Shown: positions 17,030 to 24,954 of the stretch, piece after piece | How the letters are laid out: each line of letters begins with the position of its first letter | Position numbering within the stretch: position 1 is the stretch's first letter | DNA from: a virus | Direction: 5' to 3' (one strand) | Length of the DNA stretch: 64,000 bases | IMG/VR virus record: IMGVR_UViG_3300008259_002809 | Span: 1 to 64,000 of that record | Position numbers and translations under genes: made by a program | The notes under the pieces: generated by a model | What the model saw: only the letters and a program-made list of their open reading frames with translations | Database searches by the model: none | What the model was told of the DNA's origin: nothing

Positions 17030-17281
17030 ATGAAAGCACTCAAAGCCTACGTTGAAAAGAAGAATGCATGGAACGCCATTTTCAAAGGCAAACCCTTGGT
17101 GATTGGTGTTGACAATCAGCGCATCGCTGACATGATCGACGGCGATCTGTCTCCAGAAAATCTCACCTGCGATGGCGAACTGCCACGTAGTCAGGTGCAA
17201 GCCCGGTATCGTGCTTTGACAGCCGCGGCCCAAGAACTGCAGAAGTTGGACCCTTCTGTGAAATTTTACGAATTTGCTTAA
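17030..17281 (+). CDS. Small hypothetical protein under the operator-controlled promoter
   Basis: 83 aa, start set by AAGGAG upstream of ATG 17030. Charged helical ends with a central VIGVDNQRIADMIDGDLSP; no recognised domain. First of three tightly linked genes (17030, 17294, 17497) under the strong, apparently regulated promoter, so probably an early function. Confidence 0.65.
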   Translation: MKALKAYVEKKNAWNAIFKGKPLVIGVDNQRIADMIDGDLSPENLTCDGELPRSQVQARYRALTAAAQELQKLDPSVKFYEFA

Positions 17282-17293
17282 CAGGAGACCGTC

Positions 17294-17500
17294 ATGGGTT
17301 TTGAAAAAACAGTCTTAAATCAAGTCAATGAAGTTGAGCCCACAGTTCAGGCTCACTTTGCTTGCGGCACCCTGTTCCTGGAAAATGCCACGGATGAGGA
17401 AGTGCAAAACATTGTGGCGGCAATCAAAGGTGTGGTCAATTGTCGTCTTATTGTTAACAGTCGCCCGGGACAACTTGAGTCGTCGGTAGACTTTGCATGA
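17294..17500 (+). CDS. Small hypothetical protein
   Basis: 68 aa with CAGGAG before the ATG. TDEEVQNIVAAIKGVVNC looks like a helix-strand unit. Stop overlaps the next start (ATGA). Not recognised. Confidence 0.6.
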   Translation: MGFEKTVLNQVNEVEPTVQAHFACGTLFLENATDEEVQNIVAAIKGVVNCRLIVNSRPGQLESSVDFA

Positions 17501-18255
17501 GGTATGACATGTCTTATGTTCGACCATTTAGGGCCTACAACCGCATGGTCACTGCCGACGGAGTTCGCAACCAAGAGCGCATGATCTCCATTGAGCAGGC
17601 CTGGGCATTGGTAGCCATGGCTGATCGCATCAATGACGGACGTTATGTCAAGTTCGTTGAGTATGCGCCACCTTCGGACTCCGAACCCACATCTGATGTC
17701 ATACTTTACAGGCCCAATCGCGACCTAATTCGTGACAACATTGATGTGGGCATGCCAGCAGTCACTGACGAAGACCGTGCTCGCGGCCAGGACATGGCCC
17801 AGCATTTTCAAGGTCTAGCGTTTGATGCATTGGGTGGCAATCAGCACGAATTTGATCAAAAGATTCTCAAGTTGATACAAAAACAAGAAGTAGGCGTGAG
17901 AACTGACATGGCACTGATGGCCTGCCTGGGCAGTCGTTATCGCCGAGAAGTAGGCCGCGAACGTGTGGCTGAGACTGTGGGCAAGATTGGCTATTCCAGT
18001 GTGTTTCAAGGTGTCATTGGTGAACGTATTCGTCGTAAGATCACTGTCCTGAGCAAGTTTGCTGGTCGCACTTTTCTTGGTTCTGTGATTCGTGCCACCG
18101 ACGGTGAAAACTTGTATTTTTGGACCAGCAGTAAAACAGTAGATCATTGGCCCAATGATGGTGAGTTTGAAGTCATAGGCGAAGTCAAAACTCACAGCAC
18201 AGATCAAAACGGACATCAGGAGACCCGCTTGACTCGAGTCAAGATCGCGACGTGA
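17497..18255 (+). CDS. Hypothetical protein, early operon
   Basis: 252 aa, translationally coupled to the previous gene by ATGA overlap (a second ATG lies 4 codons in). Two parts: an N-terminal alpha/beta region with VKFVEYAPPSDSE and a basic helical middle (GSRYRREVGRERVAE, GERIRRKITVL) suited to nucleic-acid binding, then a beta-rich end. Not recognised. The operon ends in a strong terminator. Confidence 0.65.
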   Translation: MRYDMSYVRPFRAYNRMVTADGVRNQERMISIEQAWALVAMADRINDGRYVKFVEYAPPSDSEPTSDVILYRPNRDLIRDNIDVGMPAVTDEDRARGQDMAQHFQGLAFDALGGNQHEFDQKILKLIQKQEVGVRTDMALMACLGSRYRREVGRERVAETVGKIGYSSVFQGVIGERIRRKITVLSKFAGRTFLGSVIRATDGENLYFWTSSKTVDHWPNDGEFEVIGEVKTHSTDQNGHQETRLTRVKIAT

Positions 18256-18277
18256 TATGAACTCCTGATTCTTTTAC

Positions 18278-18306
18278 AACGCTCGCTTCGGCGGGCGTTT
18301 TTTTTT
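18278..18306 (+). terminator. Intrinsic terminator
   Basis: AACGCTCGC and GCGGGCGTT form a 9-bp stem with a TTCG tetraloop, followed by a run of T. It ends the 17030-18255 operon. Confidence 0.92.
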
Positions 18307-18344
18307 GACCATACATGTTGATGTTTGTGTCAATAACTAATTGC

Positions 18345-18938
18345 ATGAACAACACCATAGCAATACTTGGAGACATGTTTGAATGGGCCGATGGTAACCC
18401 TGACAATGAAGATCGTGCTGGCTGGACTGTGTCGTTGGATCACAATGGCAAAATACAACAAGCCAAGAAAAATCAAAAAATCATTGGGGCTGTAGCAGGC
18501 AGTGATGATTCAGTGGGACTTGTGGTCAACACATGGATGAACGAATGGCATGCCAAACATCTACGCGACTGGTCCGGAAGACTACAACATGAACCACAGG
18601 AATTGATCACTTGGGTCCGAGATGGGCGCAGAGAAACGCACGAAGTTGATCGCTTGCCACCTGACCTAGAAATTCCCAAAGATGCAGAACGTTGGACACA
18701 TTGGCCAGAATCTGGCCAACGACTAGAAAGACCCTGCTTGAATCCCAGATTCAATGATGGCACACAAGGTCCTTTCCCTTACAAAGGGCGACTGCATCGT
18801 CAGGAATGGGCAGTGGTAGTGGTTTTGGGTCAATGTGTTGTGTTGGATGGAAACCAACTGGATCCTCATTGGATCAAGATAAAAAATACACCAGGTCCCA
18901 ATGCCAATCAAAGTGCAGGTATTTGGTTAATACGCTAA
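18345..18938 (+). CDS. Stand-alone Peptidase_G2 / intramolecular chaperone-like protein
   Basis: About 197 aa from ATG 18345 (upstream in-frame ATG at 18315). GDMFEWADGNPDNEDRAG, NEWHAKHLRDWSGR and LHRQEWAVVVVLGQCVV resemble the auto-cleaving chaperone domain (Peptidase_G2) found at the C-terminus of phage tailspikes and fibres, which helps trimerise and then cuts itself off. Here it is a separate gene with no fibre part attached. Whether it acts in trans on the fibres at 48-55 kb is unknown. Confidence 0.68.
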   Translation: MNNTIAILGDMFEWADGNPDNEDRAGWTVSLDHNGKIQQAKKNQKIIGAVAGSDDSVGLVVNTWMNEWHAKHLRDWSGRLQHEPQELITWVRDGRRETHEVDRLPPDLEIPKDAERWTHWPESGQRLERPCLNPRFNDGTQGPFPYKGRLHRQEWAVVVVLGQCVVLDGNQLDPHWIKIKNTPGPNANQSAGIWLIR

Positions 18939-18950
18939 CAGGAGCAATCT

Positions 18951-19187
18951 ATGACAACAGAAGAGCAAGCAATGAAAATACTGCTGGGAACAATTGATCA
19001 AATTATGTTAGACAGTCGATGTTCTTATATAAGCCCAGCAAGCCCTCAATACAGTGAACTCCGAGAGCCTGGCAAAGAACTGTTGAGCACCACATTTAAT
19101 TTGATCTTTCCCATGCTGGTCAAAGCACATCTAGCCCGCAGAAAAGAAGATGCAGAGAATCTCATGATGGACAAGTTGGGTAAATAA
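18951..19187 (+). CDS. Small hypothetical protein
   Basis: 78 aa, helical, AGGAG before the ATG. No recognised motif. The next gene follows closely. Confidence 0.6.
   Translation: MTTEEQAMKILLGTIDQIMLDSRCSYISPASPQYSELREPGKELLSTTFNLIFPMLVKAHLARRKEDAENLMMDKLGK
19179..19186 (+). promoter_or_regulatory. Possible late octamer variant
   Basis: GGTAAATA followed by 7 nt and the ATG at 19194. Weaker match; no Shine-Dalgarno sequence at this start. Confidence 0.35.
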
Positions 19188-19193
19188 TCAACT

Positions 19194-20057
19194 ATGCAAA
19201 CACGAAACATATATGCTGACTGGGGCACTGAAGTTACCGACATGCAGGATCTGTTTGAGCAGGATCCACAAGAACTGCGACATTTGCTCTATGATCGCAA
19301 GATGTTGGTATTCCATGCACCCAACTGGTCAAAGATCGAGTATTGGTATTTCTTGTCCTTGTGGGGAGAACCTTGGACAGGCAAGGACTACATTAAAAGC
19401 ACAGAAAAATGGGAAGCAGTTAGAGATCCCAAAGATAACTCAGTGAAGTTTATCACTTCAATGAGCAACAAACTCAGCAAGCGGTTGGTAGACTACGAAA
19501 TGCCTTGGCATGCTGACATTGCCAATCGCATTGACGGCGGCATCAACCTCCCACATCGCAGTATCTATATGAAGACTGTGCCTAACCCTGAAGCCGGGTT
19601 TACCTACTGGCTAGACATGGAAGTTGCATATCCTGAGATTCATCCCAAATTGCGTGAACGCTGGGAAAAGCGCACAGTGATACAACAAAATTGGCACCAT
19701 CCTGGGCGAGATGTATTGCCTTGGTCACCAATGAAACAGCATCCAATCACTGGTAGATTGAGTCCAAGAGTAAACTATCATGGCATTGTTGATAGTTGGA
19801 TTCTAGATACCAAACACGAAGGTGAGGTCAGCATGGGCACTGGCATTGTGGAAGAACTCATGGAAGCCATGGCTGAGGTTCCTGGGTGTGTCTATGAGCA
19901 TCATTGGACACCCAACGATATTGTTCTTTACGATAACTGGCCATTTGTGCATCGTCGTGGTGAATTGGGATTAAAAGAAGGTGACGAGAGAATGATGTGG
20001 CGAGCCAACGTTGATCATGACATTCGTTTGAAACCTAGATTCCAAAATGCTAATTGA
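19194..20057 (+). CDS. TauD/TfdA-like 2OG-Fe(II) dioxygenase
   Basis: 287 aa. EMPWHADIANRI carries the HxD iron site, WPFVHRRGEL the distal His and MMWRANVDHD the 2OG-binding Arg, in the TauD/clavaminate synthase order. WTPNDIVLYDN is the conserved strand before the second His. The substrate could be a sulfonate, amino acid or other small molecule. It overlaps the next oxygenase gene by 11 nt. Confidence 0.82.
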   Translation: MQTRNIYADWGTEVTDMQDLFEQDPQELRHLLYDRKMLVFHAPNWSKIEYWYFLSLWGEPWTGKDYIKSTEKWEAVRDPKDNSVKFITSMSNKLSKRLVDYEMPWHADIANRIDGGINLPHRSIYMKTVPNPEAGFTYWLDMEVAYPEIHPKLRERWEKRTVIQQNWHHPGRDVLPWSPMKQHPITGRLSPRVNYHGIVDSWILDTKHEGEVSMGTGIVEELMEAMAEVPGCVYEHHWTPNDIVLYDNWPFVHRRGELGLKEGDERMMWRANVDHDIRLKPRFQNAN

Positions 20058-20643
20058 TGTAAATTATCGCACCCTATCTGAAATACCTAAAAAACTGCTG
20101 AAGCCCATTGTTGATGCTTGTAAAAAAGCACAATGGACTGACGGCAACTATGATAGGTTTGAAAAACCATTGGCCGATGGCAAACTCATTGAGTTCCCTT
20201 TTCCAATTGCCAAGCGTGAACAAAACTACACCGAAGAACAACGTGCCATACTGCAAGCCTGCAGACCGCTGTTGGAATGGATCTTGTCTCAGCCACAGTT
20301 TGCCAACTACAAATGGATTCGTGGCGAAGTTGCCACCCTTGTGCCAGGAGTAGAATTAGGATGGCATCGAGATCCGCAATGGTTTCATGATCGTTGTGTT
20401 AGATTGCATGTGCCAATCATCACAAACAAACGCTGTGTTCAGTTGTGGGAAAACGTTGAGTTTCATATGGCCTTTGGCCACTTGTATGAACTCAACAATC
20501 GTGTGCGTCATTCAGCAAGAAATGCAGGCCGTCGATCTAGGACACATTTGATTCTGGATCTAATGCCTGAGTTGGAATGGCAACAAAGCAGAGAACAAGG
20601 AATAAACCCGGTGGCCTTGGTAGACGCACCGGGCGAGTATTAG
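20047..20643 (+). CDS. Aspartyl/asparaginyl beta-hydroxylase-like oxygenase
   Basis: 198 aa. GWHRDPQWFHDRCVRLHVPI (HxD), LYELNNRVRHSARN (distal His) and RRSRTHLILDL (2OG Arg) fit the Asp/Arg hydroxylase family, most like the protein at 4333. Convergent with the HNH gene, overlapping 4 nt. Confidence 0.82.
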   Translation: MLIDVNYRTLSEIPKKLLKPIVDACKKAQWTDGNYDRFEKPLADGKLIEFPFPIAKREQNYTEEQRAILQACRPLLEWILSQPQFANYKWIRGEVATLVPGVELGWHRDPQWFHDRCVRLHVPIITNKRCVQLWENVEFHMAFGHLYELNNRVRHSARNAGRRSRTHLILDLMPELEWQQSREQGINPVALVDAPGEY

Positions 20644-21197
20644 TTCTCCAACTCTGAATCCCAGTAGAGGTAATCTCTCCAGGTTTCGTGTAGATGATCC
20701 TGCGGCAGTTTACGGCCTTTGAGATACAATTCCCATACACTGGGTTCTCTAGGTGCATTCATCAATCTCAATCCGCTCTTGCCCAATGGCTTTGCGGCCT
20801 TCTTGAAGTTGCAAGGCGAGCAAGCGGCCACCACATTGGTCCAACTGGTTTTGCCGCCCATGCTACGTGGCACTACATGGTCAAAGGTTAGATCAGGTGT
20901 GCGCTTTTTTACACCGCAGTATTGGCAGGTAAAATCATCACGCAGGTAAATGTTATACCTGTTGAATGTGGGCACAGTATCACGTTTGATGTATTCTTTG
21001 AGCACAACCACAGAAGGCAAGCGCCAGGCGGCATGACCGCTGTGAACTTCGTAGTCATACTCTTTGACTACTTCAACCTTTTCCTGAAAAACCGCTTTGA
21101 TTGCGTCTTGCCAATTCATAGTCGACAGCGGATGGACCGACACTGGTTGCCAGTCGGCGTTCAGCAATAGTGCTGGATATTGGTTCAATTGTAACAT
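20640..21197 (-). CDS. HNH endonuclease (McrA-like)
   Basis: 185 aa from ATG 21197 (MLQLNQYPALLLNADWQPVS is the usual start of this family). CQYCG and ACSPCNFKK form the zinc knuckles and DHVVPRSMGG the HNH catalytic core. It could be a free-standing homing-type or DNA-processing nuclease. No intron is seen next to it. It diverges from the small gene at 21279. Confidence 0.88.
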   Translation of the reverse strand: MLQLNQYPALLLNADWQPVSVHPLSTMNWQDAIKAVFQEKVEVVKEYDYEVHSGHAAWRLPSVVVLKEYIKRDTVPTFNRYNIYLRDDFTCQYCGVKKRTPDLTFDHVVPRSMGGKTSWTNVVAACSPCNFKKAAKPLGKSGLRLMNAPREPSVWELYLKGRKLPQDHLHETWRDYLYWDSELEN

Positions 21198-21243
21198 TCG
21201 ATACTCTGCAAAGTTGAATTGGGTTATTTGCCAGATACTTATC

Positions 21244-21272
21244 TTGACCTGTAGTGCATTATACTGTAAAAT
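21244..21272 (+). promoter_or_regulatory. Sigma70-type promoter, leaderless small gene
   Basis: TTGACC, 17-bp spacer, TAAAAT, then 6 nt to the ATG at 21279. No Shine-Dalgarno sequence. A TATACT at 21260 is a less well-spaced alternative -10. Confidence 0.7.
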
Positions 21273-21278
21273 ACACAA

Positions 21279-21476
21279 ATGATCAAGAAGTTTTCTAGAA
21301 CAGCCATCAATATGGACCAAATCAACAGTTGGTTGGTTCGCCTGCATGAAAATATCGAGCAAGAAGTAGAACTGTCGGATGAAGACACAGCAGAACTGGA
21401 AGCCTACATTTACGGTAACATCAGCAACTACCTAGAACGTTTTTTTGATTACCCTGGCTACAGCAACTACAATTGA
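21279..21476 (+). CDS. Small acidic hypothetical protein
   Basis: 65 aa, acidic and helical (EQEVELSDEDTAELEAYIYG). Leaderless by promoter geometry. Not recognised. Confidence 0.6.
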   Translation: MIKKFSRTAINMDQINSWLVRLHENIEQEVELSDEDTAELEAYIYGNISNYLERFFDYPGYSNYN

Positions 21477-21517
21477 TGTGGAAAAAACGAGTTTTATCAA
21501 ACAGTAGAGAGAGTCCT

Positions 21518-21811
21518 ATGACATTACCTGACGAACGCTATCGAGCCGTAAAATGGGCAGAACGCTTTTTGCAAGACTTAGCGCATGATAAGAAAAAGTA
21601 TCCTAGAATACCCATTGCGGTGCGTAAAGAAGCCCACAGCATTCTACGGCATTATCCTGGTTCTTGGGACATGGAACGTGCCGCAACAGCCTGCCCTGAA
21701 GTTTTTCAAAAAGAGATGCATCCTTTAGTGCGAATGATTGCTGAACACAAGCAGGAAAACATAAATAACCCTGACACAAGCAAATCTAGCAAGCCCGACC
21801 TGCTTGTCTAG
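21518..21811 (+). CDS. BPSL0761-like small protein
   Basis: 97 aa from ATG 21518 with a purine-rich AGAGAG upstream. LPDERYRAVKWAERFLQDL then PIAVRKEAHSILRHYP resembles the small BPSL0761-type family of proteobacteria, function unknown. A shorter protein with a similar core (THIRDRARTVMQNFP) is at 32684. Confidence 0.55.
   Translation: MTLPDERYRAVKWAERFLQDLAHDKKKYPRIPIAVRKEAHSILRHYPGSWDMERAATACPEVFQKEMHPLVRMIAEHKQENINNPDTSKSSKPDLLV
21770..21777 (+). promoter_or_regulatory. Possible late octamer
   Basis: CATAAATA inside the 3' end of the previous gene, about 58 bp before the ATG at 21835. It could drive the pair of related genes at 21835 and 22171. Confidence 0.35.
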
Positions 21812-21834
21812 GCAATCCATGGAGAAATTTTGCA

Positions 21835-22158
21835 ATGTTCATTGTAACAGCAACTTATACTAGACCAAATATCATGACTCCCTGGTTCCAACAGTCAGAT
21901 GCATTTGCACAGCATTTTGAAAGCACCTATAGAGATACAGGTAAGGTGTTGGAATCAACCCAGGCGATTTCACCAGACGGCCTAACCTTTACACGCACTG
22001 AGTCCTGGGCGACTCGTGTAGATTTTATGGCTTTCTTAGAAGACCAAGAATACATCAACCTAATTGCCTCTCGCGATGCTCACATTGCACAAAACGGCAT
22101 TGTGGTAAACATTGAGCGCAGACTAGTTGGCGAACAACTACCTCAGCCCAACGCATAA
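21835..22158 (+). CDS. Small dimeric-barrel-like protein, family copy 1
   Basis: 107 aa. Starts FIVTATYTRPNIMTPWF and shares its layout with the next gene (VVTRTFTRPNVNVPFF): strand, helix, hydrophobic strand (FTRTESWATRVDF), helix near the end. This resembles the antibiotic-biosynthesis-monooxygenase-like ferredoxin fold, but no catalytic residue is identifiable. Tandem with 22171; a distant third copy is at 60268. Confidence 0.6.
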   Translation: MFIVTATYTRPNIMTPWFQQSDAFAQHFESTYRDTGKVLESTQAISPDGLTFTRTESWATRVDFMAFLEDQEYINLIASRDAHIAQNGIVVNIERRLVGEQLPQPNA

Positions 22159-22170
22159 GGATAATATAAA

Positions 22171-22473
22171 ATGATCGTCGTAACCAGAACTTTCACTCGA
22201 CCAAATGTAAATGTTCCTTTCTTTGTTGGCAACAAAGCGTCTGTGGATGCACACATCCTTGATACCTATCAAGCATCAAATCCCAGCGTTCTAAGTCGTT
22301 CGTTGTCAGTGAGTGAAAACAAACTTACACTAACAGGCACCATGACTTTTGTTAACTCAGCGGCTGTAACAGCCCTAGAAGCAGATCCTGTCTTTGCCGC
22401 CTGGCACAATGCTAGAACTGCTTATAACCAAGCCAATGGCATTGCTGAAGCAGTGACTCAGATTGAACAGTAA
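22171..22473 (+). CDS. Small dimeric-barrel-like protein, family copy 2
   Basis: 100 aa paralogue of the preceding gene (TRPN motif near the N-terminus, LTLTGTMTFVNSAAVTAL core, ending in an acidic helix). AAGGA precedes the ATG. A strong terminator follows. The role of this duplicated family is not known to me. Confidence 0.6.
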   Translation: MIVVTRTFTRPNVNVPFFVGNKASVDAHILDTYQASNPSVLSRSLSVSENKLTLTGTMTFVNSAAVTALEADPVFAAWHNARTAYNQANGIAEAVTQIEQ

Positions 22474-22484
22474 TTTAATCGTGT

Positions 22485-22512
22485 AATAAAAGGGCCTTAG
22501 GGCCCTTTTATT
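22485..22512 (+). terminator. Intrinsic terminator
   Basis: AATAAAAGGGCC (22485-22496) pairs with GGCCCTTTTATT (22501-22512) around a 4-nt loop; T-rich 3' arm and tail. Confidence 0.9.
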
Positions 22513-22539
22513 TTGACCAAAACTCCAAGTCTCACAACA

Positions 22540-22547
22540 AATAAATA
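22540..22547 (+). promoter_or_regulatory. Late-promoter-like octamer, leaderless Rieske gene
   Basis: AATAAATA followed by 5 nt and the ATG at 22553, which would be +1. No Shine-Dalgarno sequence. Confidence 0.6.
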
Positions 22548-22552
22548 TCTCC

Positions 22553-23446
22553 ATGTTCTTATGTCACCAAAAAGATATCCCTTTAAATCAATGGCGAGTC
22601 TATCCACAACTGCGTGAATGGGCAGTGGTCAACAATGAATCAACTGGTGCAGAGTTGATCAGCAATGTGTGCCAACACCAAGGCAGTTATTTGTCTGGTG
22701 GCCGCGGTGAAGGAGATAGGGTTTGTCCCTATCACGGATGGCGTTATCGTTTGTCTGGAGAGCCCATCAGTTCAGGCAATACTCAATGCAGTAATTCAAA
22801 ACCTTTGCCAAAAAAAGCATCTCATAGGTTCTTTGACTTTATACTAAGCGAACCCATTGATGCCAGCATTGACGAGTTGGGTGAATTTGTCAATACCGGG
22901 CATTTGCAGTTAATGGAAACTCGCATTGATATTGTAAGAGCAAACTGGCGTAACATCATTGATCTATTCTTAGATGTGGAACACATTCCTGTGATTCATC
23001 CTGGGGTGTATCAAGAAATTTCTGCGCCCAATGTAAGCCAACTAAAATGGACTTATGGTAAGAATTCCAACATACAGTTAGTGCCCAGAGTAGAAGTTGA
23101 CAATGAATTCAATTCCACATTGCAAGACTCAGACAGGAAGGCCAAATGGTCTGCCGCTTGGATTACCTTATACCCATATACAATGATGGAATATCAACCT
23201 GGTGCTTGGTTTATTACAGTTTGTATTCCAACCAGCAACAAAGAAACTTCAGTGGTTGTTTACAAATACAGAGATGTGCGTTACAGTGAACTAAACTGGA
23301 AAATCAATGAACGTGTATGGGAACTGGCCTGGAAACAGGATAGGACTCAAGCAGAAATGATGAGTCCCTGGACTCCGCCAATTGAGCACTTTGAAGAACA
23401 GAAACAACACTTTAGGATGTGGTGTGATAATCATCCTTGGGTTTGA
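22553..23446 (+). CDS. Rieske non-heme iron oxygenase
   Basis: 297 aa. The Rieske [2Fe-2S] ligands are C40-x-H42 (CQHQGSYL) and C58-xx-H61 (CPYHGW). The mononuclear iron site DxxHxxxxH is D141, H144 and H149 (DVEHIPVIHP). Both centres are intact, so it should be an oxygenase alpha subunit needing an external reductase. Substrate unknown. Its 3' end overlaps the convergent minus-strand operon by 35 nt. Unusual in a phage; fits the oxidative tailoring theme. Confidence 0.88.
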   Translation: MFLCHQKDIPLNQWRVYPQLREWAVVNNESTGAELISNVCQHQGSYLSGGRGEGDRVCPYHGWRYRLSGEPISSGNTQCSNSKPLPKKASHRFFDFILSEPIDASIDELGEFVNTGHLQLMETRIDIVRANWRNIIDLFLDVEHIPVIHPGVYQEISAPNVSQLKWTYGKNSNIQLVPRVEVDNEFNSTLQDSDRKAKWSAAWITLYPYTMMEYQPGAWFITVCIPTSNKETSVVVYKYRDVRYSELNWKINERVWELAWKQDRTQAEMMSPWTPPIEHFEEQKQHFRMWCDNHPWV

Positions 23447-23999
23447 TTCTAAAATATAATCTTCTAAACAACCAATAGGCAATTGGTGCCTGAAACTTAA
23501 ACAAGAATTCACCAGGACGAGCAATCACATATGGTGACCGACCATTATCAACCAAAGAGTCTGTGACTCCGTCAACACCTCGAAAATGTCCGTAGTTGTT
23601 GATGAATCCATTTAAACGTCCATCAACTTGATAATCTAAACTCACAGTCCTCAATGCCGGATGGTTTTCAAAAGATTGAGCACGTTTGGTTGCATCTGGA
23701 TCTATGTAGTCCCAAACTTCGTTGTCAGCACGAGTCCTCCAAATTGGAGTAATTTTATCATCGTCGTGCCAAGTTAACTCAATGTTGTCAATGATGACAC
23801 TGGCACCAGTGACGTCACCAACTGTGCCAAGACCAAACGAGTAGTCCTGTTTCCAATTAGTGGTAACACGATTTGAAATTTCCTGCCTGCCAACATCAAG
23901 TTGATGCTGACTAACCAACTGCCCATTGACTTTGAACGCCAACTCTGTGGGCTTGAGGACGGTGAGAATATATTTGAATGAGATATCTTCAGACTGCAT
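23412..23999 (-). CDS. Hypothetical beta-rich protein, PP-loop operon
   Basis: About 195 aa from ATG 23999 (overlaps the upstream gene by 11 nt; a longer frame reaches 24170). VTGASVIIDNIELTWHDDD and VSLDYQVDGRLNGFI suggest a beta-sandwich, perhaps a carbohydrate-binding-like fold. The C-terminal PIAYWLFRRLYFRI is hydrophobic and basic. Last gene of the minus-strand operon. Not recognised. Confidence 0.6.
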   Translation of the reverse strand: MQSEDISFKYILTVLKPTELAFKVNGQLVSQHQLDVGRQEISNRVTTNWKQDYSFGLGTVGDVTGASVIIDNIELTWHDDDKITPIWRTRADNEVWDYIDPDATKRAQSFENHPALRTVSLDYQVDGRLNGFINNYGHFRGVDGVTDSLVDNGRSPYVIARPGEFLFKFQAPIAYWLFRRLYFRIKPKDDYHTTS

Positions 24000-24954
24000 T
24001 GATATTGCCTTGAGATAAAATTGCTTTGAGTTGATCAGTTGTTCCAATGTAATCAACTTCACTGTGTCCGATTCTGTTGGCCAGTCTAGTCCACTTTTCA
24101 ATGATAGGAACTTTAGATCTCCAATACTGGTCTGGTATTCCAATGTTTTTGGGTCTTGGAAGACAGTCAAAGATCTTGGCTTTGTTGAACTCGCTGGTGC
24201 CGTGCCCTCTGAGACTGATGTAACTCAACACAATCTCAGGCCGCCAACTTAAAAAATTCCAAGCAGGTTGTTCTTGCCCAATGGTTCTAGCAATAGTCAC
24301 ATCGGCTTCATGCATGAGCCATCCGGTGTTTTTCACTGATCCATCTGGATGCACAAGTTTGTTGTCTCTAAATCGACCACGCATATAGTTTAGATTGGGG
24401 TCTGGAAAATACTCAGGAAAACCTGCTCCAAGCACAAGTGTTCCACCTTGATCTTTGACATACTTGCTGATTCTAGACATCATGTAAGGTCCGCCAGGAG
24501 TTCTCAGCATGAGTTTGGCACTCATTGATGTGATACCATATGTGAACTGTCCAAGATATTCTTTGAAAATAACAGGAACAATATTGTTTTCTTCACACCA
24601 ACGTTTTGCCCACCAAGTGTCAACAGAATTTAAATCGTCGGCTTCGTAGATGATGGGTGTAAACGGTATGCCTTGCCTATGGAAGCATTTGGCCACCCAC
24701 TCACTGTCAATGCCGCCGCTCATGCCAACATAGATATTTCCGTAGGTTTCATGTAGTTCTTGTGCTATCTGATTGCCAATGACATCAATGTCCATGAACT
24801 CGCTGGCATAGGTTGGACATAGGTATATGTCCATGTCGCTTTCAATCTCTGGTTTGTCAAATGACCTGTTGAATCGATATTTGATCCAAGAATTAAATCC
24901 TATGCCTGCTAGGCTGTTTAACTCATCGTTGCTGGGATATATTTTCATTGCCAA
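23989..24954 (-). CDS. PP-loop (asparagine synthetase-like) ATPase
   Basis: 321 aa. GNIYVGMSGGIDSEWVAKCF is the ATP-pyrophosphatase PP-loop, followed by a Rossmann-like strand (FTPIIYEADD). No glutaminase domain is present. Such enzymes adenylate a carboxyl, amide or base before amidation or thiolation. It overlaps the next upstream gene by 10 nt, so it is coupled with a second PP-loop enzyme. Substrate unknown. Confidence 0.72.
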   Translation of the reverse strand: MAMKIYPSNDELNSLAGIGFNSWIKYRFNRSFDKPEIESDMDIYLCPTYASEFMDIDVIGNQIAQELHETYGNIYVGMSGGIDSEWVAKCFHRQGIPFTPIIYEADDLNSVDTWWAKRWCEENNIVPVIFKEYLGQFTYGITSMSAKLMLRTPGGPYMMSRISKYVKDQGGTLVLGAGFPEYFPDPNLNYMRGRFRDNKLVHPDGSVKNTGWLMHEADVTIARTIGQEQPAWNFLSWRPEIVLSYISLRGHGTSEFNKAKIFDCLPRPKNIGIPDQYWRSKVPIIEKWTRLANRIGHSEVDYIGTTDQLKAILSQGNINAV

